A program made the position numbers and the translations under genes. Positions 54,614 through 63,006 of a DNA stretch of 64,000 bases are shown here, one piece after another. The DNA comes from an uncultured Hymenobacter sp. (GTDB taxonomy: Bacteria > Bacteroidota > Bacteroidia > Cytophagales > Hymenobacteraceae): positions 124,001 through 188,000 of the forward strand of contig CAJYPK010000034.1 of the NCBI GenBank assembly GCA_913776615.1, in the 5' to 3' direction. Position 1 is the first letter of the stretch. Every line of letters begins with the position of its first letter. Under the pieces are notes generated by a model. That model saw only the letters and a list, made by a program, of their open reading frames with translations, did no database searches and was not told the DNA's origin.

Positions 54614-56110
54614 TTATTTCCGGCCCAGCCATTTTTCGGGGTTGAGGTTGGCCGAATTGCGCCACACCTGAAACTGTACCTGGGCGGTGCCATCGGCGTC
54701 GGTGGCGGCGGTGCCGATGGCCTCGCGGGCGCTCACCTGCTCGCCCTCGTGCACGTTGACCGAGCGCAGCTTGGCGTACACGGTGAAGTACTCGCCGTGC
54801 TGAATCATCACGATGGTATTCATGCCCGGCACCTGGGCCACCGTGAGCACGCGCCCGCCAAATACGGCCCGCACGGCCTCCCCAGCGTTGGTTTGAATAT
54901 CCACGCCCCGGTTATCGACCGTAACGTGCCGGAGCACGGGATGCGGGTGCCGGCCGAAGTGCTGCGACACGAAGCCCCGCGCCACCGGCCAGGGCAGCCG
55001 CCCCTTGTTGCCAGCGAAGCCCGACGATACCAGCGCCGTTTCGGGAGTGAGGGCCACCCGGCGGGCCCGGCGGTCGGCAGTGGTTTCCTCGGGGGCGTCG
55101 CTCTCCGGGTTGGCGCTGGGGTCGTCGGCGCGGGGAGTGGCCTCGGGCTCGGGGTTGCGCGCCACGGGCTCCTCGGCGCGGCTCGGGGCGGGGCGGCGGC
55201 GGGTGGCCGCCGCGGCGGCCGAATTGGCGGCGCGGCGGCGGGCGGCCACGGCCGCAAGGCGGGCGGCGTGAGCGGCGCGGGCTATCTCCTCGCGCACCCG
55301 CTGGGCAATGAGGTCGTCGAGTCGGGCTACGGCCTGCTGGCGCTGGGCCAGCTCCTGCCGCAGCCCTTGCTCCTGCTGGCTCAATTGCTGCACCACCTCG
55401 TCTTGCTCGGTTTTGAGGCCCATGAGGTTGCGATTTTCAACCAATTGCGTCGAAAGCAGGCTTTTCTGCCGCTGGCGCTGGCGGGTAAGGCCGTCGAGCT
55501 CGTGGCTGAGCTGCTGCTGCGCCCCCACGATGCGTATCGCCTGCCGCTGCCGCTCCTCGGTGTACTGGTGCACGTAGCGCAGCCGCAGCACAAATTGGTT
55601 GAACGACTCCGCGGCAAACAAAAACATGAGCTGGTTGAAGCCGCTGCTCGTTTTGGCAGCGGCGTACATCATGCGGGCGTACTCGGCCTTGAGGCGGGCC
55701 AGCTGCTCCTGGGTGCTCAGCACCTGCCGCACGGTTTGGTGCACGTTGGTTTCGATGCCTTGCAACTGGGTCGAGATGTGCTGAATCTGCCCTTGCTTCT
55801 GACTTAGCTTTTCCTTGATGGCGTTGAGCTGACCCAGCGTCGCTTCTTTGCGCTGGGTGGTCTCGGTTAACACCTTACCGGCTTCCTCGATGCGGCTGAG
55901 GTTGGCCTGGCGCTCGCGCTCCAGTTGCTCCTTGCTCTTGGTGCGCGGGCGGCGGGAGCGCGCCGGCTGCCGGGTTCGGGTCTTCTTCGAATGTTGCTCG
56001 GCGTGGCGGCGCTGGGCTCCGACCGGGCCAGCCAGCAGCAGGAGCAGCACCGCCAGCACGGCGTGGCCAGCGCACTTACGCAGCTTATTCAGGGGTAAAA
56101 GACGGGTCAC
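54614..56110 (-). CDS. EnvC-like murein hydrolase activator
   Basis: A 498-residue exported protein: signal peptide, basic segment, long coiled coil (about 55-270, Gln/Glu/Leu-rich), Ala/Arg/Pro linker, and a C-terminal LytM (M23) domain (about 385-498). The zinc site looks incomplete: where active LytM enzymes have H-x3-D the sequence is NRGVD, and the HxH motif is VQFQ. This matches EnvC-type factors, which activate amidases instead of cutting peptidoglycan. The start is GTG 56110 or TTG 56116; an ATG at 56191 exists but gives an overlong leader. Confidence 0.8.
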   Translation of the reverse strand: MTRLLPLNKLRKCAGHAVLAVLLLLLAGPVGAQRRHAEQHSKKTRTRQPARSRRPRTKSKEQLERERQANLSRIEEAGKVLTETTQRKEATLGQLNAIKEKLSQKQGQIQHISTQLQGIETNVHQTVRQVLSTQEQLARLKAEYARMMYAAAKTSSGFNQLMFLFAAESFNQFVLRLRYVHQYTEERQRQAIRIVGAQQQLSHELDGLTRQRQRQKSLLSTQLVENRNLMGLKTEQDEVVQQLSQQEQGLRQELAQRQQAVARLDDLIAQRVREEIARAAHAARLAAVAARRRAANSAAAAATRRRPAPSRAEEPVARNPEPEATPRADDPSANPESDAPEETTADRRARRVALTPETALVSSGFAGNKGRLPWPVARGFVSQHFGRHPHPVLRHVTVDNRGVDIQTNAGEAVRAVFGGRVLTVAQVPGMNTIVMIQHGEYFTVYAKLRSVNVHEGEQVSAREAIGTAATDADGTAQVQFQVWRNSANLNPEKWLGRK

Positions 56111-56559
56111 AATCAATGGAAGGAACGACGAGTTCGCGGCCGCCGCACAAAATAACGCACGAACGCCGGGCCTGTTGCCCCGCGCGATCAACCCGGGGCG
56201 GCCGGCGACTGCGCGTCCTTACGAGGGCAGCGCCCTTAACGATGAGCTAGCACCCACCCGGTGCGCCAGCCTCGCCTGCGGCACCCGCCGCCTCCCACCT
56301 CACCCTAGCCCCGCCAGGCCGCTTAAAACCCTGGCAATTCTCGACCCACTCCACCCGCTCAAAAAAATTGTAAAGTCCTTTTTTTCGCGCCCGTTTATTG
56401 CCCTACCAGCTCTGAAACGCGGTTTTCTGCCTTCAGAAACAAGCTTTACCGGCATTTCTAAAGTCAGATTATCTCAACTATTCAGTTGCGCCGCCCAGTA
56501 CGGCTTCCTGACCTTCGGGACATGCAAGCTCTTGCACCACCAGATTTTGCTATTCTTCC
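56111..56559. other. Intergenic region without recognisable gene
   Basis: About 450 bases between the divergent EnvC-like and DUF6252-like genes. No promoter box of exact consensus was found. The AAAATTGTAAAGTC stretch at 56365 has a close relative upstream of the second DUF6252-like gene (57779), so part of the upstream region may belong to the duplicated unit. Confidence 0.4.
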
Positions 56560-57094
56560 ATGAAACACCACCTGCCACTTCTCGCCCTGGCCGCCCTGCT
56601 GGGCCTGAGCCAGTGCAAAAAACATGACCCCGACCCGCTGGAACAGTTGCCTCCGGCCACCCAAACCGGGGCCAACACTTTCGGCTGCCTTGTCAATGGA
56701 AAGCCTTGGACTCCGCAAGGATATAATGGAACTTCTAATTATAGTGTAACATTTGATAAACTATATCATGGAGGAAATCTTGATATAAGATCTTATATAT
56801 ATAGAAAATAAATCACAATCAATTATAATTGGCGGTGACAGTATTGCGAGCATAGGTAGATACTCTCTAGACAAGGCACCTCGATCTATATTCTTTATAG
56901 ATAATCGACTACCTACTGCTTGTCAAGAATTTGATGGCAATACAGGTACAGGCCAATACCGCCGGGGCACGCTGACGATCACGCGCCTGGACCTGCAAGC
57001 CGGCATCATCTCGGGCACCTTCGACTTCACCCTCTACAAGCCCGGCTGCGATACCATCCGCGTCACCCAGGGCCGCTTCGACAAACAACTCTAA
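56560..57094 (+). pseudogene. DUF6252-like lipoprotein gene, copy 1, frameshifted
   Basis: The first frame encodes 83 residues (MKHHLPLLALAALLGLSQCK, then TGANTFGCLVNG) and stops at 56811. The rest of the protein continues in the next frame from about 56804 to the stop at 57094 and ends in VTQGRFDKQL exactly like the intact copy at 57965. The shift coincides with a (TA)5 tract at 56794-56803; one extra TA unit or one base less would restore the frame. The central 250 bases are AT-rich while both ends are GC-rich and nearly identical to copy 2. The lipobox-like LSQC suggests a surface lipoprotein of unknown role. Confidence 0.75.
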
Positions 57095-57122
57095 TCTCCT
57101 CTTCCTCGCCTCGTTCTTTCGC

Positions 57123-57734
57123 ATGAGACACCTCTTGCTTGCCCTGCTCAGCGCCCTGCTGCTGGCCGGCCCCGCCCGCGCCCAGCACCCCGCCCCCAAG
57201 TCCCCCTACCCCAGCGACCAGCCCACCGACCCCGTCCGCCAGAAGCTCGACTCCCTCTTCGCCAACCTCGACAAGAGCCGCATCCCCTCCGGCCGCCTGC
57301 TCGAAGCCGCCCTGCCCCTAGCCCCCGTCCAACTCTTCGACGGCTCCCTCCACGACTCGGCCCGCGCCGACATGGACGTCTTCCGCCATCTCTACGCCAC
57401 CGCCCTCAGCGCCCGCCTCGCTGGCTCCGACACGCTGCCTACCATCCAAGACTACAACTGGCGCGTGCAAGCCGCCGCCCCCACTGCCCCCACCGACCCC
57501 ATCCCCGTGGCCGTGCAGTATCTCAGCTACCACACCCTCCGGCCCGACGCGGAAAGAGCCCGCCTGCTGCGCCTGCAAAACCAGCAGCTCTACGATGTGC
57601 CCAACCGCCGCGACAGCCCCTACCTGCCTGCCGTTCTCTTCGCCGCCGCCCCCGAGCGCAGCTACTCGGCCAGTTCCACGGTAGCCCTGGTATTGCGCCG
57701 CAGCCTCTGCCTGGCCAGCGGCACCCACTCGTAA
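57123..57734 (+). CDS. Secreted protein, truncated paralogue of the downstream hydrolase N-terminus
   Basis: A 203-residue protein with a signal peptide (MRHLLLALLSALLLAGPARAQ). It matches the first 190 residues of the gene at 58548, for example LDSLFANLDKSRIPSGRLLEA against a similar segment there, and LLRLQNQQLYDVP. After VALVLRR it ends in an unrelated short tail (SLCLASGTHS), where the larger copy goes on to a PKD-like domain and a hydrolase. It is therefore probably a remnant. It starts 28 bases after the end of DUF6252-like copy 1. Confidence 0.65.
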   Translation: MRHLLLALLSALLLAGPARAQHPAPKSPYPSDQPTDPVRQKLDSLFANLDKSRIPSGRLLEAALPLAPVQLFDGSLHDSARADMDVFRHLYATALSARLAGSDTLPTIQDYNWRVQAAAPTAPTDPIPVAVQYLSYHTLRPDAERARLLRLQNQQLYDVPNRRDSPYLPAVLFAAAPERSYSASSTVALVLRRSLCLASGTHS

Positions 57735-57964
57735 AACAGGAAACCAGCAGCATAAATACGCCGCTTTTGGGCTAGTCAAAAATTAGTTGTAAAGTCAGAC
57801 AAAAACCCTGCTACCCCTTCTCTTGCAGCTACTTGCCAGCCAAACAGGCCAAAACTAGCGTCAGATAATATCACATTATAACTTGACTTCGCCTCTGCCA
57901 CACTTCTACTTTCACCCCCGGGTCCTGCCCGCCACATTTTCCCTCCTCTTTTTCCTCTTTTCCC

Positions 57965-58525
57965 ATGACGCACCACCGCCTTGTGCCATTGCTGCTGGCT
58001 GCCCTGCTGGGCCTGAGCCAGTGCAAAGACCACGATCCCGACCCCTCCCCCGCCGACCAACTGCCCCCCGCCACCCAGACCGGGGCCAACACCTTCGGCT
58101 GCCTCGTCAATGGCCAGCCCTGGCTGCCTAGTGGTTTCATTGGGACTAGCAGCAACTACCGCGTGACTTATGACCCTTCTTACTCGGGAGGAAGTCTGCA
58201 AATCAGAGCATTCCGTCTTATTGATAACTTACCAGAAGCGAATTATATATTCCTCGATGGTTCACAAATAGATAAGGTAGGCAATTACCCGATAGGTAGT
58301 ACAGGGTCAGCCGGCGTGTCTTACGTCACCGGATTACGAAGTGGTCCCTGTCAATCATATAAGCCTTCTAATAATATCAGCGGTTTTTACATGACAGGAC
58401 GGTTAACCATCACGCGCCTAGACATGAGCAAAGGCATCATCTCGGGCACGTTCGCCTTCACCCTGGCCCAGCCCGGCTGCGACACGCTCAAGGTCACCCA
58501 GGGCCGCTTCGACAAACAACTCTAA
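57965..58525 (+). CDS. DUF6252-like lipoprotein, copy 2 (intact)
   Basis: A 186-residue lipoprotein: hydrophobic leader ending in LSQC, a short acidic spacer (KDHDPDP), then LPPATQTGANTFGCLVNGQPW, an AT-rich central region (about 60-140, with GPCQSYK and GFYMTGRLTITRLD) and the C-terminal IISGTFAFTLAQPGCDTLKVTQGRF. The pattern fits DUF6252 proteins of Bacteroidota, whose role is unknown. The next gene begins 22 bases downstream, giving the same two-gene order as in copy 1. Confidence 0.78.
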   Translation: MTHHRLVPLLLAALLGLSQCKDHDPDPSPADQLPPATQTGANTFGCLVNGQPWLPSGFIGTSSNYRVTYDPSYSGGSLQIRAFRLIDNLPEANYIFLDGSQIDKVGNYPIGSTGSAGVSYVTGLRSGPCQSYKPSNNISGFYMTGRLTITRLDMSKGIISGTFAFTLAQPGCDTLKVTQGRFDKQL

Positions 58526-58547
58526 CCCCCTGCGCCACACGCCCCCG

Positions 58548-59282
58548 ATGAGAAAACTCTATCCCCTGCTGCTGGCCGCCCTGCTCTACGCCGGCACCCT
58601 GCGCGCCCAAGCCACCGACTCGCTGCGCTACCAGCTCGACCAGGTCTTTGCCCACCTCGACAAAAGCCAGGTGCCCACCCGCCTGCTCGACGCCTACGCC
58701 CATCCCCTGGCCCCGCTGGCCCCCTTCAACGGCACCCTCCAGGATAGCCTGCTGCTCAACCCCGACCTGTTTCGCGCCCTCTACGCCACGGCCTACACCG
58801 CCTGTATCTACGGCCCCAACCCCCTGCCCGCCCTGCCAGCACTCAACGCCCAAGTGACCGCCGCCGAGGCCGCCGCCGGCCCGGCTACCCGACCCGTCCT
58901 GCTACAGCTCATCGACTACGCTTCCATCCGCGCCGATGCCCGCTCCCAAAACCTGCTGCGCCTGCAAGACCAGCAGCTCTACGATGTGCCCGGTCGCCGC
59001 CTGAGCCCCTACGCCATCCGTACGCTGTTTGCGGCAGCTCCGGCGCACACGTACTTTCCTTCCGTCAACGTTACCTTGGTATTTCCAGATGCCCTGTTTA
59101 CCCGGTACCAGCTGGAGCAGCCCGGGCAGGAGCTCATTCAAAGCCTGGAAGTTGACTTTGGCGATGGCCAGGGCTACGTTCCGGCCGGGTTCGACCAGCC
59201 CATCGGCACCACCTATGCCTCGGCGGGGGCCAAGCAGGTCAAGGTGCGCTACACCTACCAGTATGTTCCCGCTTACACGTAG
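58548..59282 (+). pseudogene. Secreted hydrolase gene, N-terminal part ending at an in-frame TAG
   Basis: 244 codons with signal peptide (MRKLYPLLLAALLYAGTLRAQ), a helical region shared with the gene at 57123, and a PKD-like domain (SLEVDFGDGQGYVPAGFD, VKVRYTYQY). Translation stops at TAG 59280-59282, but the same frame stays open through to the hydrolase part (…GKGRSAQRGTGNRDTPVRVLETRF…), so this is one gene interrupted by a nonsense codon, or less probably a site of readthrough. Confidence 0.75.
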
Positions 59283-61370
59283 GGCAAAGGCCGCAGCGCA
59301 CAGCGCGGCACTGGCAACCGCGACACCCCGGTTCGCGTGCTCGAAACCCGGTTTGGGCTGGTTGTAGGGCCTCTAGCAACTTCTCCCGTCTCAGATCAAG
59401 CCCGGAACGGAGCAACTACCAATACCACGGCCAGCACTACTACTGTCGACGAGTCCGTATTTTTTAGCGCTCAGTCTGGCCGGGCTTCCGGCTGGGCATA
59501 CATACATTACGCCACCGGTCATACGCAGCTCACCAAACCGTTAATAGTCGCGAAGGGCTTTGATGGACATTTCATAGCGCCTGATGTATTTCCAAAAAAT
59601 TACTCTATTAGCGATTTTTTAGAAGAAATTAACACTTCAAACAGATCACCTAATTTCGATTTCCTAAACGCTCTAGAAAACGTCGGCTCCTACGACATCG
59701 TCTTCATCGACTACACCAACGGCACTGACGACATCCTAATGAATGCCGGGCTTTTCGAAGCGGTTCTCACCTACGTCAACCAGCACAAGGATCCGGCCGC
59801 GCACGAGCAAAATGTGGTGATGGGCCTGAGCATGGGCGGCAACATTGCCCGCTACAAGCTGGCCGAGATGACCCGGGCCGGCCGCCCCACCGACGTGCGG
59901 CTGCTCATTCTGCACGACAGTCCGCAGCGCGGGGCCAACATCCCGCTGGGTCTCTCGGCACTGGTGCGCCAGCTTCAGTTTGACGTTGGACCATTCAACA
60001 TTGCCGACATAGTGGGTGCCATCAAGCAAGCCAATGACCTGCTCGACTCGCCGGCCGCCCGGCAGCTGCTGCTCTACCAAACGTACTTGCGCAACACCAC
60101 GCAGCCCGGAGGTGGCAGCGTACTCAGCACCACGGTCGAGTACACGGCCAACTCGTTTATCGAAGGCCCCTACCGGCAGATGATTAACTACGCGGCTCCG
60201 TACCGGATTATCGCCGTCAGCCAGGGCTCGCAGTGCGGCCAGGGACTATTTGAGCCCTACACCGAGCTGATACGGGCCGGCGGGCGCCTCAACCTTTATA
60301 ATATGCCTTACTTCTTTCTAGGAGGTAGTGAAGGCATCAATGGCGAGGTAATCGTGAATGCCATCCCGGCCGGTGGGCAGGCCCAGCGGGTAGCCGGGCT
60401 GCACGTATTCGAGGAGGCCCAGATATTCTTCGGCCTCATCCGAAAGAGGTCGGACCTGACCCGCCAAAATTTCACCTGCCCCACTGGCTTGCTACCCTTA
60501 GATGGTGCTGCTGGCGGCACCGAGGGTATCGGCTCGACGATAGGTTCCACGAACGGAATACTTATCGGTACCGCTACTATCGTTCCTTATCTGTTCCGGC
60601 GGCCCTACGCGGCAGTTTTTTCCTTGGTTAATGATTTTGGCTTTGTCCCCACGCCCAGCGCGCTGGATATTCAAGACTTTACCTTGCCCAGCCTGTCGGC
60701 CTCGTATAGCAACGGGATACCGTCGGTAAGCAGTGCGCGAGTCAATGCCTTTTTGGCCCAGGAACGCTTTACCCCCACCAACAGCGGCCGTACGCCATTC
60801 AACCAGGCGCACGTTTCATTTACCCCACGCAACACGGAGTGGGTATTCGACCAGATGGAAAACCGGCTAACCGATGCCGCCGCCGTATCCTGCTCTGCTG
60901 AGTGCGACCAATTAGCCGGTCGCACTTTCAGCGGCCCCGCTAATCTCTGCGGCACGGCTACGTACTCCGCGCCCATCACCAACCCCAGCTTTACCTACTC
61001 TTGGCAAGCTTCACCGGCCAATCTATTTTCTTCCGCCAGCGGCACCGGGCCGACCTTCCAAACGAGCAGTCAGAACATGGCCGGCTACACGGCCAGCATC
61101 ACGCTTACCATCCGGGGTGGCTGCTCGCCCATCGTGCTTACTCGCTACGTGACTTCGGGCTCCCCCGCCAGCCCGGCTTCCAGGGGTCCCAACTGGGGCA
61201 ACGACTGCGGTAGCGTACCCGTGCGCTGCACCATCGACAACTACGATCCTTCTCTGGCCTACACCGTGACGGTTAGTGGTGATCTGAGACTCATCGGCGG
61301 GGGGTGCAGGAAGATGGCACTTACACAGTGCGTAGCAGCCGCGCCGGCGGCACTGGCACCATCACCTTGA
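59283..61370 (+). pseudogene. Secreted hydrolase gene, alpha/beta-hydrolase and Ig-like part
   Basis: Continuation in the same frame as the N-terminal part. A first ATG/GTG-like entry exists at 59337, but it has no signal peptide, so it would not be exported alone. The hydrolase core has a lid-like IVAKGFDGHFIAPD, VFIDYTNGTDDI, the nucleophile elbow VVMGLSMGGNIARYKLAE and LILHDSPQRGANIP, typical of PGAP1/GPI-lipase-like esterases. An AT-rich patch lies at about 59565-59690. The C-terminal part has an Ig/PKD-like domain (YSWQASPANLF). The frame is lost at a G6 run (61299-61304) and ends in a short out-of-frame tail. Confidence 0.72.
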
Positions 61371-61714
61371 CCGCCAGAAACTCCTGCGGCACCAGCACCT
61401 CAACAATGAACGCCACCTCTCCTACCTGCAATGGCCAGCGCTTCACTATGTCGCCCAATCCGGCGGCCGATGAGTTGGTAGTGCAGGAAACCAACGGCGA
61501 TTCTACCGCATCGGCCGCCGCCCGCTCCACCAACGACGGCATCGAATCGCTGCGCCTCTACGACAGCTACGGCCAGCTACGCCTGGAGCAGGCCGGGCAC
61601 CAGGCGCAGGCGGTGCGCCTGGCAGTAGGCCAGCTACCGGCTGGCATCTACGTGCTGCACATCGTACAGGCCGGGGCCATCGTAAGCCAGCAGCGCGTGG
61701 AAATCGCCCACTAA
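61304..61714 (+). pseudogene. Secreted hydrolase gene, C-terminal T9SS sorting part
   Basis: In the frame that follows the G6 run, the sequence reads VQEDGTYTVRSSRAGGTGTITLTARNSCG and then a T9SS type A sorting domain (FTMSPNPAADELVV, LYDSYGQLRLEQ, LPAGIYVLHIV, SQQRVEI). With seven G instead of six it would be fused to the preceding part. Together the three pieces would encode a protein of about 1055 residues exported through T9SS. Confidence 0.72.
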
Positions 61715-61740
61715 AACCTCCGCAGTACACTGCACACTAA

Positions 61741-61783
61741 AACGGCCTTCCGGCTACCCTACACAGGTAGCCGGAAGGCCGTT
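61741..61783 (+). terminator. Hairpin after the secreted hydrolase gene
   Basis: AACGGCCTTCCGGCTACC (61741-61758) is complementary to 61766-61783 with a 7-base loop. Only a short T-run follows. Confidence 0.7.
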
Positions 61784-61827
61784 CCTATTGCAGCATGGCA
61801 CTACCAGGACTTTGCTAAGAGGCTGTT

Positions 61828-62065
61828 TAAAGCAATTTCAAGTCAGTGTACGGGTTGTTGCTCTCCAGGTGCGGTCGCCTCACGAGACCCCTCTGGGGCT
61901 GGCCCCCTCTCCAAAAAGGAGAGGGGGAGCCGGACGACTTCTACCGAGTAATAGCGTTTGCTTGCGTTCGGCTCCCCCTCTCCTTTTCGGAGAGGGGGCC
62001 GGGGGGTGAGGCGCGCACGATAGAACTGCGACTGACCGTACACGAACCTGAAATTTGCTCTAAGT
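61828..62065. repeat. Nested palindromic element with GAGAGGGGGAGCC arms
   Basis: Inner arms (about 61878-61932 and 61969-62013) hold complementary CCCCCTCTCC / GGAGAGGGGG blocks, each itself folding back on a local hairpin. Outer arms around 61830-61855 (AAGCAATTTCAAGTCAGTGT) and 62030-62060 are also roughly complementary, so the whole 240 bases form one large inverted structure. No ORF inside shows coding character. Confidence 0.65.
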
Positions 62066-62078
62066 CAGCTAAACCAGC

Positions 62079-62161
62079 TGTCCTTGCGAGCGCAGCGAAG
62101 CAATCACACCCGAATGGCTAGGCTGAACAGGTGCGATTGCTTCGCTGCGCCCGCAAGGACA
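62079..62161. repeat. Long palindromic intergenic repeat (GCGAGCGCAGCGAAGCAATC family), copy 2
   Basis: Arms 62079-62110 and 62130-62161 are complementary at 30 of 32 positions around a 19-base centre. The core is the same as in the copy at 5554-5631, while the tips read TGTCCTTGCGAG instead of GTCATTGCGAG. Confidence 0.85.
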
Positions 62162-62214
62162 GGCAACTTTCAGGCTATCAGCAATAGCTTAAACAGCTAC
62201 GAAGGGTGAGCCGA

Positions 62215-63006
62215 CTAATTTTTCATCTTCGTCTGCCGGGCGTAGCCCTTAGGGATGCTAAAGGGAAAATCGAGGTGGCCCGAGCCTACTTCTACTTTTT
62301 GGTAATTGAGCGTGGCCGAGGTGCTGGCCGTCCCGCCCTGCTGGCCTATTACCTGGCTGGTGAAGGCGAAGGGAATGTCGGCCCCGGTGGGCTTCTGAAA
62401 CTCGGAATACGCCACGGTGAGGCTGCGCTGGGCGGCACTCTCGCTCACCTTCAGCTGCTGGAGGCGACCGGTGGCGCTGCTCACGAGCTGCTCCAGCACG
62501 AGTGGGGCCACGGGGTAGGTCACGGCCTGGTTATCGCCCTCGGTTTTCACCACGGGCACGGCTCCTTTCGGGGCGGCCTGGTAGTCGCCGAGCAGAATGT
62601 CCTGCATCTGCTTGTAGGTCACGGGCACGTTGAGCAGCTGGCTCAGGTAGGCATAATCACCGGCAAAATACGTCTTTTGCAGGCGGTTGACTACCCGCAC
62701 CGAATCGGCCGTGAGCAGGGCGCGCACGCCCTCGATCCCCAGCAGCGAGCCCGACAGCCAGATGGCCGAGTCGCGCTTGATGCGCAGGTTGAAGTTGGCC
62801 GACTGCTCGCTGTCTTTTGCCCTGAAGTGCACCTTACCCCGGCCGCTGAGGTATTGAAAGCTGGTATTGGTGGCTTTTACCCCGGCGGGCGTGACCACTT
62901 TCACGGGCTCGGCCGTGGCGGCGGTGAGGGAGCCCGACTTGGTGGAAACGGCGCGGTGGCAGCCCGCCAGGGCAAGCCCGGCGAGGAGGAGTGCGGCTTT
63001 ATTCAT
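62215..63006 (-). CDS. DUF4292 lipoprotein
   Basis: A 263-residue lipoprotein with lipobox LAGC (Cys16) and a DUF4292 domain, related in fold to LolA/LolB-type lipid-binding shells: FQYLSGRGKVHFRAKDSEQSAN, WLSGSLLGIEGVRALLT, VVNRLQKTYFAGDYAYL and a late FPFSIPKGYAR. The role is unknown but location and fold suggest lipid or lipoprotein handling. The start at 63006 gives the lipoprotein leader and overlaps the end of the TPR gene by eight bases, so the two are coupled. Confidence 0.83.
   Translation of the reverse strand: MNKAALLLAGLALAGCHRAVSTKSGSLTAATAEPVKVVTPAGVKATNTSFQYLSGRGKVHFRAKDSEQSANFNLRIKRDSAIWLSGSLLGIEGVRALLTADSVRVVNRLQKTYFAGDYAYLSQLLNVPVTYKQMQDILLGDYQAAPKGAVPVVKTEGDNQAVTYPVAPLVLEQLVSSATGRLQQLKVSESAAQRSLTVAYSEFQKPTGADIPFAFTSQVIGQQGGTASTSATLNYQKVEVGSGHLDFPFSIPKGYARQTKMKN

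Noticed and set aside
54614-56110. Annotation as an active M23 endopeptidase
   Set aside because: The zinc ligands of the H-x3-D and HxH motifs are replaced (NRGVD, VQFQ), so an activator role is more likely.
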